A DNA stretch of 64,000 bases, from positions 1 to 64,000 of the forward strand of contig NZ_BCXB01000012.1 of assembly GCF_001894885.1 (NCBI RefSeq). Direction: 5' to 3'. Below, piece after piece: positions 45,856-55,004 of the stretch. The translations under genes and the position numbers were made by a program. The notes beneath the pieces are model-generated. The model searched no databases. It worked only from the letters and a program-made list of their open reading frames with translations, and was not told the DNA's origin. Position 1 is the first letter of the stretch; each line of letters begins with the position of its first letter. The DNA is from Rhodococcus marinonascens NBRC 14363 (lineage in GTDB: Bacteria; Actinomycetota; Actinomycetes; Mycobacteriales; Mycobacteriaceae).

Positions 45856-46068
45856 GTGAGCAATTGGTTGTCGCAGCGGGCGCATTTGGAGGCCTGGGGT
45901 GACGATTTGCGCGGCTGCGCAGGTCTGACTTGCGCAGCTGTGGCACCCGCACTCACGTCACTCATGCAGTGGTTCAACAACCGTGGTGGAATATGTCCTG
46001 GTGGGAAGCTCGAGATCAACTGGGGGAACCCCTTTAGCCTGGGGATCTATGAGTTCAAGTGCGTGTGA
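45856..46068 (+). CDS. Possible small cysteine-containing protein
   Basis: A 70-residue frame from GTG 45856, beginning MSNWLSQRAHLEAWGDDL, with a hydrophobic middle (AAVAPALTSLMQW) and four cysteines. The ribosome site is weak and I recognise no family. Support comes mainly from its spacing: it ends 15 bases before another 70-codon gene with a good ribosome site. It could be spurious. Confidence 0.35.
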   Translation: MSNWLSQRAHLEAWGDDLRGCAGLTCAAVAPALTSLMQWFNNRGGICPGGKLEINWGNPFSLGIYEFKCV

Positions 46069-46083
46069 TGTCGGAGGTATCTG

Positions 46084-46296
46084 GTGAAGCGCTATGTCAG
46101 TGAGACTTGGCGTGCAGTCCCGCGGCGAGGCCTCCGGGTTCTAATCCCCTTGGTCTTCGTCATGACGGGTAGCAGCTGGGGCGCCCAGGGCTTCAGCGTG
46201 GCCGCGGGCGTCTTCGTGGCAGGCATGACATGTGGGGCGGTGGTTCTGCTGCTTCAGGCCCGCGCATCGCTGAACTCGGCGGGTACTGAACGCTAG
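46084..46296 (+). CDS. Small membrane protein, hypothetical
   Basis: A 70-residue frame from GTG 46084 with GGAGG about seven bases upstream. A basic N-terminus (MKRYVSETWRAVPRRG) is followed by two hydrophobic segments (LIPLVFVMTGSSWGA and SVAAGVFVAGMTCGAVVLLL), giving a predicted two-TM hairpin. No recognised family. It follows the 70-residue frame at 45856. Confidence 0.5.
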   Translation: MKRYVSETWRAVPRRGLRVLIPLVFVMTGSSWGAQGFSVAAGVFVAGMTCGAVVLLLQARASLNSAGTER

Positions 46297-46308
46297 TTAG
46301 TTCCAGAA

Positions 46309-46567
46309 CTACTGGCATTGCAAGCAATGCCACGCATACGGTTCGGGGTCGATGCGGGCGCGAGAGCGCTCGCGGATGTGGCCGAGTTCCCCGACGAACG
46401 CGAGTGCGGTGGTGTAATCGTCGGCGGTCAGTGGTGGCAGGTCTGGAGGTAGGCCTGTTCACCGTGGCGCGGAAGTAGCGGCCGAGTTGGTCGACGGCCT
46501 TGGCCGTGTTGGGTGGGTCCATTCTGATCGTCGAGTCGACGATGTTGCGGGGGTTGTCGGTCACCAC
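46309..46567 (-). pseudogene. Remnant of a small hypothetical gene, frameshifted
   Basis: The minus strand reads DNPRNIVDSTIRMDPPN-type sequence through KAVDQLGRYFRATV, then loses frame; after a shift it continues as DLPPLTADDYTTALAFVGEL and ends RIDPEPYAWHCLQCQ at the stop 46309-46311. The two parts look like one protein interrupted near 46440. Family not recognised. Confidence 0.4.
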
Positions 46568-46698
46568 CGGGTCCCTTCTTGCGGGGTGGGGGGTGGTTCC
46601 TGTGCCGGTCTGCAGTCTGGCCAGTGCCGATGTTTCTTCGCCTGCAGGCGCTCTCTTGCCCGTCGTTGCGGCCGCGACAGCCCCACTGTTGGATCGGC

Positions 46699-46730
46699 GC
46701 GACCCGCGACCCGCGACCCGCGACCCGCGA
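46699..46730. repeat. 7-bp tandem repeat (CGCGACC)
   Basis: Four full copies of CGCGACC plus a partial fifth. Confidence 0.7.
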
Positions 46731-46802
46731 TGACGACTGTGCGAACGATCTGGTCAACCGAGGCAAAGTGGCGGCGGTGATCGCGCCCGTGGCAGACGGA
46801 GC

Positions 46803-46822
46803 GTTCGTTCGACCGAACGAAC
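46803..46822. promoter_or_regulatory. 20-bp palindrome
   Basis: GTTCGTTCG-AC-CGAACGAAC is a perfect 9-bp inverted repeat. It has operator-like size, but the flanking genes are a remnant and the 3' end of a minus-strand gene, so a target promoter is not evident. Confidence 0.35.
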
Positions 46823-46921
46823 TATCGGCTGGTTTGGTCTGGAGGACCGAAGATCGGCGTCCGGTTGTCCTGGATCAAGTAGCGGAAGTGGAGCTCGCCG
46901 GCCCTTCGGCGTCCGTGCGGG

Positions 46922-47422
46922 CTAGCTACCGAATCCGACGCCGCTCAACGGACCACCGACCAGGATGATCTGCGGCATCGTGGCCTGGGGACTGGTCAGA
47001 TCAGTCAGCGACAAGCATTCGCCTATTACTGCGTATGCCCCGTCCGGGAGTGCCGGCGTTGTGAACGTTTTAGCCGCGTTGCCTGCGCCGTTCGCAAGAA
47101 CCCTCTCGAGCGGGTTGGTGGCCCACGCCGTGAATCCCGGCTCGAGAATGACCGAGGGATCGGCCAGTACGGCGGGCAACTTGATGGCGTCGAATGCCAT
47201 GGCACCGCAGGACTGGAACTCCGGCAGAGTCAGGCCGTTGGGATTCGCTATGTTGATGTCGAGACTGTTTCCGTTCACCGCGGATACCACGGTGGGTGGC
47301 TGGACGCCCGACGCCGCCGAGGCAGTCGCCGGCGTGATCATGGCAACGATGACGGCCGCCGTGGTGGCGAGGACGGCACTTCCCGCGAATCGTGTCATGC
47401 CCCTGCTGAACTTCGTCTGCAT
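46922..47422 (-). CDS. Secreted protein, unknown function
   Basis: A 166-residue protein with a signal peptide: MQTKFSRGMTRFAGSAV, a core VLATTAAVIVAMITP and cleavage near ATASA. The mature domain contains VNGNSLDINIANPNGLTLPEF, a Cys in QSCGAMAF and a second in VIGECLSL, probably a disulphide. It resembles rhodococcal secreted hypothetical proteins, without an assigned family. ATG 47422 follows GAAGGG; longer upstream starts enter the terminator palindrome of pckG. Confidence 0.65.
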   Translation of the reverse strand: MQTKFSRGMTRFAGSAVLATTAAVIVAMITPATASAASGVQPPTVVSAVNGNSLDINIANPNGLTLPEFQSCGAMAFDAIKLPAVLADPSVILEPGFTAWATNPLERVLANGAGNAAKTFTTPALPDGAYAVIGECLSLTDLTSPQATMPQIILVGGPLSGVGFGS

Positions 47423-47513
47423 CTGCAATCCCTTCGTCGTGCGTGAACTTCGAGAGTCGACGCCGTCACAGACCGAATGGTATGAGTTTGCGGACCAACC
47501 ATCGCCTGAAACG

Positions 47514-47560
47514 GCGAATGTCACAGTGGTTCAGTTGAACTGAACCACTGTGACATTCGC
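47514..47560. terminator. 23-bp near-perfect palindrome, terminator of pckG
   Basis: 47514-47536 pairs with 47538-47560 with a single central base. It lies 15 bases after the pckG stop and upstream of the secreted-protein gene on the same strand. Confidence 0.8.
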
Positions 47561-47574
47561 TCACCGATGAGGGA

Positions 47575-49404
47575 CTAGCCCAGGCGTTGCTCGAGTGCCT
47601 CGAATTCGTCGCGGATGCCGGACGGGACCTTCTCGCCGAGGAATTCGAACCATTCCTTGATGAGCGGCAACTCCTGCTTCCACTCCTCGACGTTCACCTT
47701 CAGCGCCTCGTCGACATCGGCGGCGTTCACGTCCAGGCCGTCGAGTTCGAGATCTGCTGCGGTCGGCACGAATCCGATCGGGGTGGACTCGGCACCCGCC
47801 TTGCGCTCGATGCGGTCGACGATCCACTTCAGCACGCGCGAGTTCTCGCCGAATCCTGGCCACAGGAAGCGGCCGTCCTCGCCGCGACGGAACCAGTTGA
47901 CGTAGAAGATCTTCGGCAACTTATCGGAGTCCGCGTTCTTGCCGAGGTCGATCCAGTGGTTGAGGTAGTCACCGGCGTTGTAGCCGATGAACGGGAGCAT
48001 TGCCATCGGATCGCGGCGAACGGTACCGACGGCACCCTCGGCGGCAGCGGTCTGCTCGGACGACAGTGTCGCACCGAGGAATGTACCGTGCTGCCAGTCG
48101 AAGGATTCGCTGACCAGCGGAACCGTGGTCTTGCGGCGTCCACCGAACAGGATCGCCGAGATCGGCACGCCCTGCGGGTCGTCCCACTCGGGGGCGAGGA
48201 TCGGGCACTGCGACATCGGGGTGCAGTAGCGCGAGTTCGGGTGCGCGGCCTTCTCGTCCGACTCGGGCGTCCAGTCGTTGCCCTTCCAGTCGATGAGGTG
48301 CTGCGGGTCTCCCTCGAGGCCCTCCCACCAGATGTCGCCGTCATCGGTCTGGGCGACGTTGGTGTACAGCGAGTTACCGGCTTCGAGTGTCTTTACCGCG
48401 TTGGGGTTCGAGCCGTAGTTGGTGCCCGGTGCGACGCCGAAGAAACCGAACTCTGGATTGACGGCGTACAGGCGGCCGTCTTCACCGAAGCGCATCCAGG
48501 CGATGTCGTCACCGAGAGTCTCGGCGCGCCATCCGGGAATGGTGGGCTGGATCATCGCAAGGTTGGTCTTGCCGCACGCACTCGGGAACGCGGCCGCGAT
48601 GTAGTACGGCTTGTTCTCGGGCGAGATCAACTTGAGGATGAGCATGTGCTCGGCCAGCCAGCCCTCGTCGTGGGCCATGGCCGACGCGATACGCAACGAG
48701 TAGCACTTCTTACCGAGGAGGGCGTTCCCGCCATAACCGGACCCGTAACTCCAGATCTCGCGATCCTCGGGGAAGTGGGTGATGTACTTCGTGTCGTTGC
48801 ACGGCCACGGGACGTCGGCCTGGCCCTCAGCGAGGGGTGCGCCCACCGAATGCAGCGCTTTCACGAACGGCTTGTCGGTGCCGAGCTTATCCATCGCTGC
48901 GGCACCCATGCGCGTCATGATGCGCATGGACACGACGACGTACTCGGAGTCGGTGATCTCGACACCCAACTTGGGGTCTTCGGCGCCGAGCGGGCCCATA
49001 CAGAAAGGCACTACGTACATGGTGCGCCCGCGCATGCTGCCGCGGTAGAGATCGGTCATCAGCGACCGCATCTCGGTCGGTTCCATCCAGTTATTGGTGG
49101 GACCGGCGTCTATCTCTGTACGCGAGCAGATGTAGGTACGCGACTCGACGCGCGCGACGTCCGACGGATCGGAGTTGCCGACGAACGAGTTCGGCTTCTT
49201 CTCGTCGTTGAGGCGGGTGAACGTGCCAGCCTCGACGAGCTGCTGGGTCAATCGATCCCATTCGGCATCCGAGCCGTCGGCGAAAACTACGCGGTCGGGC
49301 TGAGTGAGTTCGGCAACCTCTCGAACCCAGGTGAGCAGCTCACTGTGTTCCGTGGGGGGCGTGCCGTCAGTTCCGGTCAGACCGGGAATGGTCGCTGAGG
49401 TCAT
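47575..49404 (-). CDS. pckG: Phosphoenolpyruvate carboxykinase (GTP)
   Basis: Converts oxaloacetate and GTP to phosphoenolpyruvate, the committed gluconeogenic step needed when growing on fatty acids or sterols. The kinase-1a P-loop [14 protein letters not shown], the Mn/PEP region [18 protein letters not shown] and the guanine-binding C-terminal [12 protein letters not shown] are intact. At 609 residues it has the length of GTP-type PEPCK. ATG 49404 follows AGGAGAG. It keeps the mycobacterial position near the GTPase pair and mmpL3. Confidence 0.95.
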   Translation of the reverse strand: MTSATIPGLTGTDGTPPTEHSELLTWVREVAELTQPDRVVFADGSDAEWDRLTQQLVEAGTFTRLNDEKKPNSFVGNSDPSDVARVESRTYICSRTEIDAGPTNNWMEPTEMRSLMTDLYRGSMRGRTMYVVPFCMGPLGAEDPKLGVEITDSEYVVVSMRIMTRMGAAAMDKLGTDKPFVKALHSVGAPLAEGQADVPWPCNDTKYITHFPEDREIWSYGSGYGGNALLGKKCYSLRIASAMAHDEGWLAEHMLILKLISPENKPYYIAAAFPSACGKTNLAMIQPTIPGWRAETLGDDIAWMRFGEDGRLYAVNPEFGFFGVAPGTNYGSNPNAVKTLEAGNSLYTNVAQTDDGDIWWEGLEGDPQHLIDWKGNDWTPESDEKAAHPNSRYCTPMSQCPILAPEWDDPQGVPISAILFGGRRKTTVPLVSESFDWQHGTFLGATLSSEQTAAAEGAVGTVRRDPMAMLPFIGYNAGDYLNHWIDLGKNADSDKLPKIFYVNWFRRGEDGRFLWPGFGENSRVLKWIVDRIERKAGAESTPIGFVPTAADLELDGLDVNAADVDEALKVNVEEWKQELPLIKEWFEFLGEKVPSGIRDEFEALEQRLG

Positions 49405-49677
49405 CAAACTCTCCTGGGGTGAGCCGGAACCGGACCCATCTGCCGTCCGCTGAGAAATTCACAGCGAGTGCCAGAAGATCCGATTTCCCCCTCTCGGCGG
49501 GGTCCAGCCAGGCCGTCCATGCCACATGGAAGACGCGGGCGCCGGGTGTCCTATCCATAGAGGTTAACGCCGCCGGTCCCATCTCGGGGAATCGGGCGTG
49601 GTCGGAAAGGTCACAGAAACGATTCAGATACGCTCCCAGGTGCCTTTCCCGATCCTGGAGAGCGATTTTCGGGGTGT

Positions 49678-49986
49678 TCAGCCGTTACCGAGAGTCCCCT
49701 CGTCGCTGCGTTCCCAGTGAATGACTCCTTCACCGTCGCGATGAAACTCCCACGCGGCGTAAGCGCCGTCCTCATGAATCATCGTCACGTGGTCGACGTC
49801 GCCATCCGCGTCCATGTCCGAGGCGATGACCGCCGCGCGTCCGGTGGTGAATGTTTGGGTGTCGAAAATGCCGTCACCATCGACGTCATATGCCGGATCT
49901 GTCAGCGCGACCGCTCCAGCGTCGTGACCGAACGTATCGGGGTCTATATCCGGCACATCCAGCACCACAAAGCCCTCCGTCGCCAT
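49678..49986 (-). CDS. DUF6802-type small EF-hand-like protein
   Basis: A 102-residue acidic protein with two calcium-loop-like segments, DVDGDGIFDTQTF and DMDADGDVDHVTM, and WEFHRDGEGVIHWE near the end, as in the DUF6802 family of actinobacteria. No signal peptide. ATG 49986 has an AAAGGGAGG ribosome site. Role unknown. Confidence 0.7.
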   Translation of the reverse strand: MATEGFVVLDVPDIDPDTFGHDAGAVALTDPAYDVDGDGIFDTQTFTTGRAAVIASDMDADGDVDHVTMIHEDGAYAAWEFHRDGEGVIHWERSDEGTLGNG

Positions 49987-50357
49987 TGCGACCTCCCTTT
50001 CACCTCGAGAACAGTTTCACCCACAAATCGCGGGATTTCAACGTGGTCGGACGCGAAAGCCTGCGAACTGTGCCGAGATGCAGCGAACATCGTCATGACC
50101 GGGCGGACCGCTTATCGCGACGAGGTTGAAGGAGGCGGTGTGGCGACCTGCGCACCGCTGCAAGGCAGCGTGACCCCAGAGGGCATGAACTCCGCATGCC
50201 CGGAACTATCCATACCGTGTCGCGAGCGCGATGACACCAGCCACAACACATAATGGAACCCGTCCACGATCCGGGGAAGGCACCCCGTCGACCGAACTCT
50301 CTGCGGTTTTGCCACTGTCAGTCGCTAACAGGAAGTTATCTACCAGGAGGAGAGCCC
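49987..50357. other. Divergent promoter spacer
   Basis: A 370-base spacer between the DUF6802 gene and the DUF1905 gene. No convincing frame or hairpin seen. Confidence 0.4.
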
Positions 50358-50648
50358 ATGACGGACGACAAGGCCGGCCAGGACATCGACGCGAAGTTCC
50401 CAGCGACTCTCATCGCTGACGAACGCAGCGGGTGGCCATGCGTGCAGATGCCTGGCTCAGCCGAGTTCTTCGGCACCGGTAAGGCCGTTAAGGTCGCGGG
50501 AACCGTGGACGGTCACGACTACGAGGCCACGATGCTGCCCACCGGAGGCGGAGTGCACATGATGCCACTGCGCGCGGCGTTCCGGAAGATTCTCAAGAAG
50601 GACGTCGGCGACGAGGTGACGATCCACCTGACCCGACGCGTGTCCTGA
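50358..50648 (+). CDS. DUF1905 domain protein
   Basis: A 96-residue single DUF1905 domain: KFPATLIADERSGWPCVQMP, GTGKAVKVAGTVDGHDYEAT, and the end LKKDVGDEVTIHLTRR, a small beta-barrel. Function unknown; often beside YdeI-like proteins, not found here. ATG 50358 follows an AGGAGGAG site. Confidence 0.75.
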   Translation: MTDDKAGQDIDAKFPATLIADERSGWPCVQMPGSAEFFGTGKAVKVAGTVDGHDYEATMLPTGGGVHMMPLRAAFRKILKKDVGDEVTIHLTRRVS

Positions 50649-50861
50649 CCCTGGCGTTGCCGCCGTTGCAGGGCCGGTTCGCCGTGCCCGGCAACGGCGG
50701 CGCTGCGTGGCAACGCACGCTTAGCTTCGGGCAACTCCACCCCCTGGGCGCTGTGCGCTGGCGTTCGAGTTGGTCGTCACCATGCCAGTACCTATTCTCT
50801 CTGCCATCGCTACGGCTTCTCCGGAACGAGAAACCCTCACACTCAATGTCGCGGCGGCGCG

Positions 50862-50905
50862 GCTTCACCCCTCAATTGGAAATGCTTCACCCCTCAATTG
50901 GAAAT
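50862..50905. repeat. Two perfect 22-bp tandem repeats
   Basis: The 22-bp unit (50862-50883, 50884-50905; starts GCTTCACCCC, ends TTGGAAAT) occurs twice without gap, at the 5' end of a doubtful small frame. Confidence 0.85.
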
Positions 50906-51127
50906 ATTGACAAGCTGATTCGCGTAAACACTCTGACGCCACAAATTTCCGCGGCCACAGTGAAGGAGCTGGCCGGTCGTTCGTCGCTCCAGGTTTCGGA
51001 CGGTGAACTGACCGTGCTGCGCACTGATGCACGGCAGGACGCGTACCCCGACGACGACCGGAAGTTCATCGGTTTCCACACCGAACACACGGACGACCAA
51101 ATCGGGGCGGCCAGCCTCCGTTGGTAG
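50882..51127 (+). CDS. Doubtful small hypothetical protein
   Basis: An 81-codon frame with plausible amino-acid composition after residue 13 (ISAATVKELAGRSS, RKFIGFHTEHTDDQIGA) but a start inside a 22-bp repeat and no ribosome site. Possibly the surviving part of a decayed gene. Confidence 0.3.
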   Translation: MLHPSIGNIDKLIRVNTLTPQISAATVKELAGRSSLQVSDGELTVLRTDARQDAYPDDDRKFIGFHTEHTDDQIGAASLRW

Positions 51128-51637
51128 CGCTCCTCACCGGCTCGTGTTCTCGATAACGAGCTCTGGGCGGTCACTGTCTCGACCATCCCGGTAGCGGTCT
51201 ACCAAGTCACCGAATATGCCGATTCCATGATCAGGCCGGGTGAGAACCAGCCTCGCCACTAATACGCCGGAAAGCTGTTGGCGCGTGTCTATTCGGGGAT
51301 GGGCGAGGTAGCGGTTCGAGGGACTACGCCTGGTCACCGACGACATGCGGTTGAGCAGATCATGATGAGTACCCGCCTCGCGGTATCTAACGGTGGGCCG
51401 ATCGGATACCTCGAACCCTGACGAATGTTGTCGAGAGCTGGCCTGGACCGAAAGGCGTCCAGGCCGGCCAACTCTCGTCTTTGCCATCTCACGCGGTGAG
51501 CGACGCAGGGGTTGTTCCACCGAATCTGAAGCAGGCAGGGACTACGGGCATCACGCCCTAGTCAATCTGGCGTCGGACTTCGCTGATCCTCGCTGCATCT
51601 CGATAAGCTGCGACCGGACACCTGTGTATTCAGACAC
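51128..51637. other. Gene-free stretch
   Basis: Frames are open on the minus strand (to about 51520), but composition does not look coding and no family is recognised. A 16-bp direct repeat (ACCTGTGTATTCAGAC / ACCTATGTATTCAGAC, 51620-51651) closes it and overlaps the next gene's stop. Confidence 0.4.
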
Positions 51638-53098
51638 CTATGTATTCAGACGGTCCGCCGCCAGGTTCGGTTCTCCCGCTCGTCCCTGAACGTGCTGCAG
51701 TCCGCGATCGACGGCAGCAAGGTCGCGCTCGCACGATGACAACTGCCCGTTACGTCTGGCGGCCAGTGAACGGAGTTCGCCTTCGATCTGCGCGACCCTC
51801 TCGTCCACCTGCTGGACGCGAACCCGGCTCTCGGCGATGACCGCCTCACCGACCTGGGTTTCGACGGCAAGCAGTTGACCCAGAACGAACTGCTCCCACT
51901 GGGACCGGGCGTGAGCCAACACATCGGTGGTCCACCGCCGTACATGGGCACGCTCCGCGATATGTCCGCGAGCCCTCGTTAGCCACCACGCCGCGACGGC
52001 TCCCAGAGCGAGGGTCAGGGGAATGGTCGCGACGTCGAGCACGGGCACCATCGACAACGGCGAGACCGCCAGCCTGCCCAGGCCCAGGCCCACAGACGCT
52101 CCAACCAAAATCGTTATCCGATCCTCGAGTCCGCGATGCCGTCGCTGCGGCCCTTCCGGAGAGAGCGCGTCCGTCAGAGGAACCTCGGACCCCAGCGCTG
52201 ACGGTGTGACGCCCATGCAGGTGCGGAGATCGTCGAGGCGCGCGGTCGCGGCGGCGTCGACCACGGCGCTCTTCTCGCGGATCAGTTGCGCCAACCGGTC
52301 CGGGTAGCAGGCGAGGGCCGCACGGCCTGCGCGATCGATCTCCGCGCGGGCGGTCGCTCCCGCCGCACGCACCTGAAATGCCACCTCGTGCATCAACTCG
52401 ACCCTGGCTAGCTGGACGTGGCCGCGCAACTGCGCCGCACCTTCGGTCCGCCAGCCGTCGCGGTGCGCCAAAGCGTGAACTCGCTCGGCGCGCAATTCCG
52501 CGCCCGGGTCGGTCTCTCGGATTGACCGCGCGGTGGACACGATCATCCGCCGGGTCTGTTCGAGCACGGTTTCGGCGGCCGAACGCACATCACGTGCCTC
52601 GCCGCGGGACGCGAAGAGTATTGCCGCGAGCAACGCCTCGACGCCGGACCCGGTCGACGTCACCGTCACCGGATGGATCTTCACGTTGGCGAACCGCACC
52701 GAATGGCGGGCCAGCAGCATCCCGTTGCGCTCGCTCACTCTGGCCCAATCGCGGTGGACGTCAGTTTTGGTGAGAGCGAATATCACCGGGCATGCGGGTG
52801 GTGCGACCACGTCGAGGACGGCCAGTTCTTCGCGTCCCAGCGGTGCCGCAGCATCGAGCACCATCAGTACGACGCCGGCCTCGCCCGGATTCTCCACGAA
52901 CGCGAGTGCCGATGAGTCGAGCGCGCGAAGCCTGCCCATCAGCCTGGATTTCCCCGCGCGAGGCGGCCCCGCCACGAACACACCGCGACCCGGACTCCGG
53001 CCGGACTCCAGTTGCGCAACAGCAACCGGGTTCCAGCGGGTGACGACGGCTACTGCATCGGCCGGCAGATCCGATAGCTGTGACTGTGGCGTCGTCAC
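51638..53098 (-). CDS. Dynamin-like GTPase with TM hairpin (Rv0210-position gene)
   Basis: A 486-residue protein of a paired GTPase locus. The P-loop VAGPPRAGKSRLMGRL is intact (GxxxxGKS), ALTKTD is the G4 base-specificity motif, and FVENPGEAGVVLMVLDAAAP is the G3 region. The middle is helical, then two hydrophobic segments near residues 355-400 form a membrane hairpin, followed by a coiled-coil-like tail (VRVQQVDERVAQIEGEL). This resembles bacterial dynamin-like proteins working in membrane remodelling. GTG 53098 overlaps the stop of the upstream gene (GTGA), a sign of stoichiometric co-translation. Confidence 0.7.
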   Translation of the reverse strand: MTTPQSQLSDLPADAVAVVTRWNPVAVAQLESGRSPGRGVFVAGPPRAGKSRLMGRLRALDSSALAFVENPGEAGVVLMVLDAAAPLGREELAVLDVVAPPACPVIFALTKTDVHRDWARVSERNGMLLARHSVRFANVKIHPVTVTSTGSGVEALLAAILFASRGEARDVRSAAETVLEQTRRMIVSTARSIRETDPGAELRAERVHALAHRDGWRTEGAAQLRGHVQLARVELMHEVAFQVRAAGATARAEIDRAGRAALACYPDRLAQLIREKSAVVDAAATARLDDLRTCMGVTPSALGSEVPLTDALSPEGPQRRHRGLEDRITILVGASVGLGLGRLAVSPLSMVPVLDVATIPLTLALGAVAAWWLTRARGHIAERAHVRRWTTDVLAHARSQWEQFVLGQLLAVETQVGEAVIAESRVRVQQVDERVAQIEGELRSLAARRNGQLSSCERDLAAVDRGLQHVQGRAGEPNLAADRLNT

Positions 53099-54108
53099 GC
53101 GCTGCGACTGCCGCTCATCTGTTGCCAGAGGCGGATGTAGTGGCGACGGATCTCGACGACGGCCCGGCGCTGACGGGCTGACAGTTGCCCGGAGAGTTGC
53201 GCTCGCCACCAGTCTGCACACCGGACTGCGTCATCGGCGGTCTGCGGCAACCCCGGTGCATCCGAGGCCCAGTCCCCTAGGTGCAGTCGTGCTGCCTCTG
53301 CGCCGAGCGCGACGGCGTCGTCCCCGGCGAGATACTTCTCCAGCACGTCGCGGGCCGAACCGCTGCGCACCGCAGGTGACCGCAGAGCGCGAAGCAGTCC
53401 CTCGGCCCGCTGCGCCCGGATTCGCTCGACCCGGTCGGTGACCGCGGCCGACATTGCACCGCTTCCGCTCGCGTCACGCAGGAGTGCACCGAGACCGGCG
53501 GCGTCGAGTTCCGGGTTCGCCGCTACGGCCACCCCCGCACAGGCCACGCCGTAAGCACCCCACCGACCTTCGAGGTCTCCCGGGCAGGTCAGGAGAACGG
53601 CTAGATCCGAATCCGACGGCACAGCGGTGATAGCGAGCGAACCGATCAGTGGCAGGGTTGCAAAGCCGCAGTCGGCCGCGCAGTCCGCCGCGCGGGCGAC
53701 CGCAGAAGACCACACGACGTCGGGAGCACGCGACTCACCCACGGTGTCCGACTTGTTGAGTACGACGAGGACCCGGGCCGAATCAAGGGTCCGCACGGCC
53801 TCCCGGTCTGCGTCACGTAGCGATTCGACCAGAACGTAGACCACCACGTCCCCGTCGAGCGTCGGATCGGGCGCATCGGGCACGTCGACCGCGTCCGATT
53901 CCTCGATGACCGCACCTGTGATCTCACTCGCGGTCAGCGCCGCGGCCACCGTGGATCTGCCCACGCCCGCGCGACCGGTCGTCTGCACACGAATCGGTGC
54001 CCGAAACGCGGTTGCGGCTTCGCGGACGCTGTGTCCGGCCACCCGGTCCAGTGCCGCGACCTGTTCGACGAGTCGCGACAACTCGCCCCTCGCATCCACC
54101 GTGCTCAT
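53095..54108 (-). CDS. GTPase-like partner with degenerate P-loop (Rv0209-position gene)
   Basis: A 337-residue protein translated just before its partner. The P-loop reads TTGRAGVGRST, with Arg instead of the Walker A Lys, while the G4 motif VLNKSD is normal. The rest is helical without a clear TM segment. It may be a nucleotide-binding but catalytically weak partner of the GTPase at 51638, as in tandem bacterial dynamin pairs. ATG 54108 follows AGGGGTGG. Order matches mycobacterial Rv0209-Rv0210-pckA. Confidence 0.65.
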   Translation of the reverse strand: MSTVDARGELSRLVEQVAALDRVAGHSVREAATAFRAPIRVQTTGRAGVGRSTVAAALTASEITGAVIEESDAVDVPDAPDPTLDGDVVVYVLVESLRDADREAVRTLDSARVLVVLNKSDTVGESRAPDVVWSSAVARAADCAADCGFATLPLIGSLAITAVPSDSDLAVLLTCPGDLEGRWGAYGVACAGVAVAANPELDAAGLGALLRDASGSGAMSAAVTDRVERIRAQRAEGLLRALRSPAVRSGSARDVLEKYLAGDDAVALGAEAARLHLGDWASDAPGLPQTADDAVRCADWWRAQLSGQLSARQRRAVVEIRRHYIRLWQQMSGSRSA

Positions 54109-54245
54109 GACGCAGCCACCCCTTTCGCAACGCGCCGATTCTGTCAGATCCCGATCGAACCGGCGTAAGCAACGGTGCAGGCTGGGCACGGATTATCAAA
54201 ATGCCTCGGCGCGAAGTTCGGACCCGTATGCCGGAATCGGCCCTC

Positions 54246-55004
54246 ATGCGTGACAATGGTCCGGTGAACCACGCCGATCAGGACATACCCGCCGGCCCGG
54301 AGGGAGGTCAGACGAAGGACGCGAAGAGGTCCCGTCTCCACCCGCGGGTAACGAGTTTCCGCTCACGCAGGGGTGCCCTGACCGCCGCGCAGCAGGCCTC
54401 GTGGGACCGGCAGTGGCCGACGATCGGCGCAGATGTGTCGGACAATCGCCTGGACCCGAACGCGTGGTTCGGTCGGGACGCCCCCCTGATTCTCGAGATC
54501 GGCTCGGGCACGGGCACCGCCACGGCGGCGATGGCACAGGCCGAACCCCACGTGAATCTGATAGCCGTAGAGGTCTACCGGCCAGGACTCGCGCAACTGC
54601 TGCAGCAGATCGAACGGGACCAGATCCCAAACATCCGGGTACTCCGCGGTGATGCCATGGACGTGCTGGAAAATATGATCGAACCGGAATCACTCACAGG
54701 TGTCCGGGTATTCTTCCCAGACCCCTGGCCGAAAGCCCGACACCACAAGCGGCGCCTTCTGCAATCCCCTACTTTCGCACTGATCGCGAGCAGACTGAAG
54801 ACTGGCGGTGTGTTGCATATCGCAACAGACCACGCCGAGTACGCCGAAGCGATCGCCGAAGCCGGCAACGCGGAACCTCTGCTGACCTCGCTCGATTGGG
54901 AATCACCGATGACGCACGAGCGTCCGGTGACGAAGTTCGAGGACAAGGCCCACCGGGTCGGCAGTGCGATCACCGAGTTGATTTGGGGGAAGATCAGGTC
55001 ATGA
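54246..55004 (+). CDS. trmB: tRNA (guanine-N7-)-methyltransferase TrmB
   Basis: Methylates G46 of tRNA. Recognised by LILEIGSGTGTATAAMA (SAM motif I), the RVFFPDPWPKARHHKRR block carrying the PDPWxKxRHxKRR signature, and FALIASRLKTGG. About 250 residues. The start is uncertain: ATGs at 54201, 54228 and 54246 and GTG 54264 are in frame, none with a strong ribosome site. ATGA overlap with the next gene. Confidence 0.9.
   Translation: MRDNGPVNHADQDIPAGPEGGQTKDAKRSRLHPRVTSFRSRRGALTAAQQASWDRQWPTIGADVSDNRLDPNAWFGRDAPLILEIGSGTGTATAAMAQAEPHVNLIAVEVYRPGLAQLLQQIERDQIPNIRVLRGDAMDVLENMIEPESLTGVRVFFPDPWPKARHHKRRLLQSPTFALIASRLKTGGVLHIATDHAEYAEAIAEAGNAEPLLTSLDWESPMTHERPVTKFEDKAHRVGSAITELIWGKIRS

Larger units (their letters stand above)
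46568..46921. other. Gene-poor stretch with short repeats
   Basis: No supported gene. It contains a 7-bp tandem array at 46699-46730 and a 20-bp palindrome at 46803-46822, and precedes the end of the minus-strand secreted-protein gene. Confidence 0.4.

Noticed and set aside
46803-46822. LexA/SOS box
   Set aside because: The actinobacterial SOS box has the half-sites CGAAC then GTTCG with a short spacer; here the order is reversed.
49367-49582. Short minus-strand gene just upstream of pckG
   Set aside because: It overlaps the pckG start and ribosome site, has no recognised family and weak coding character.
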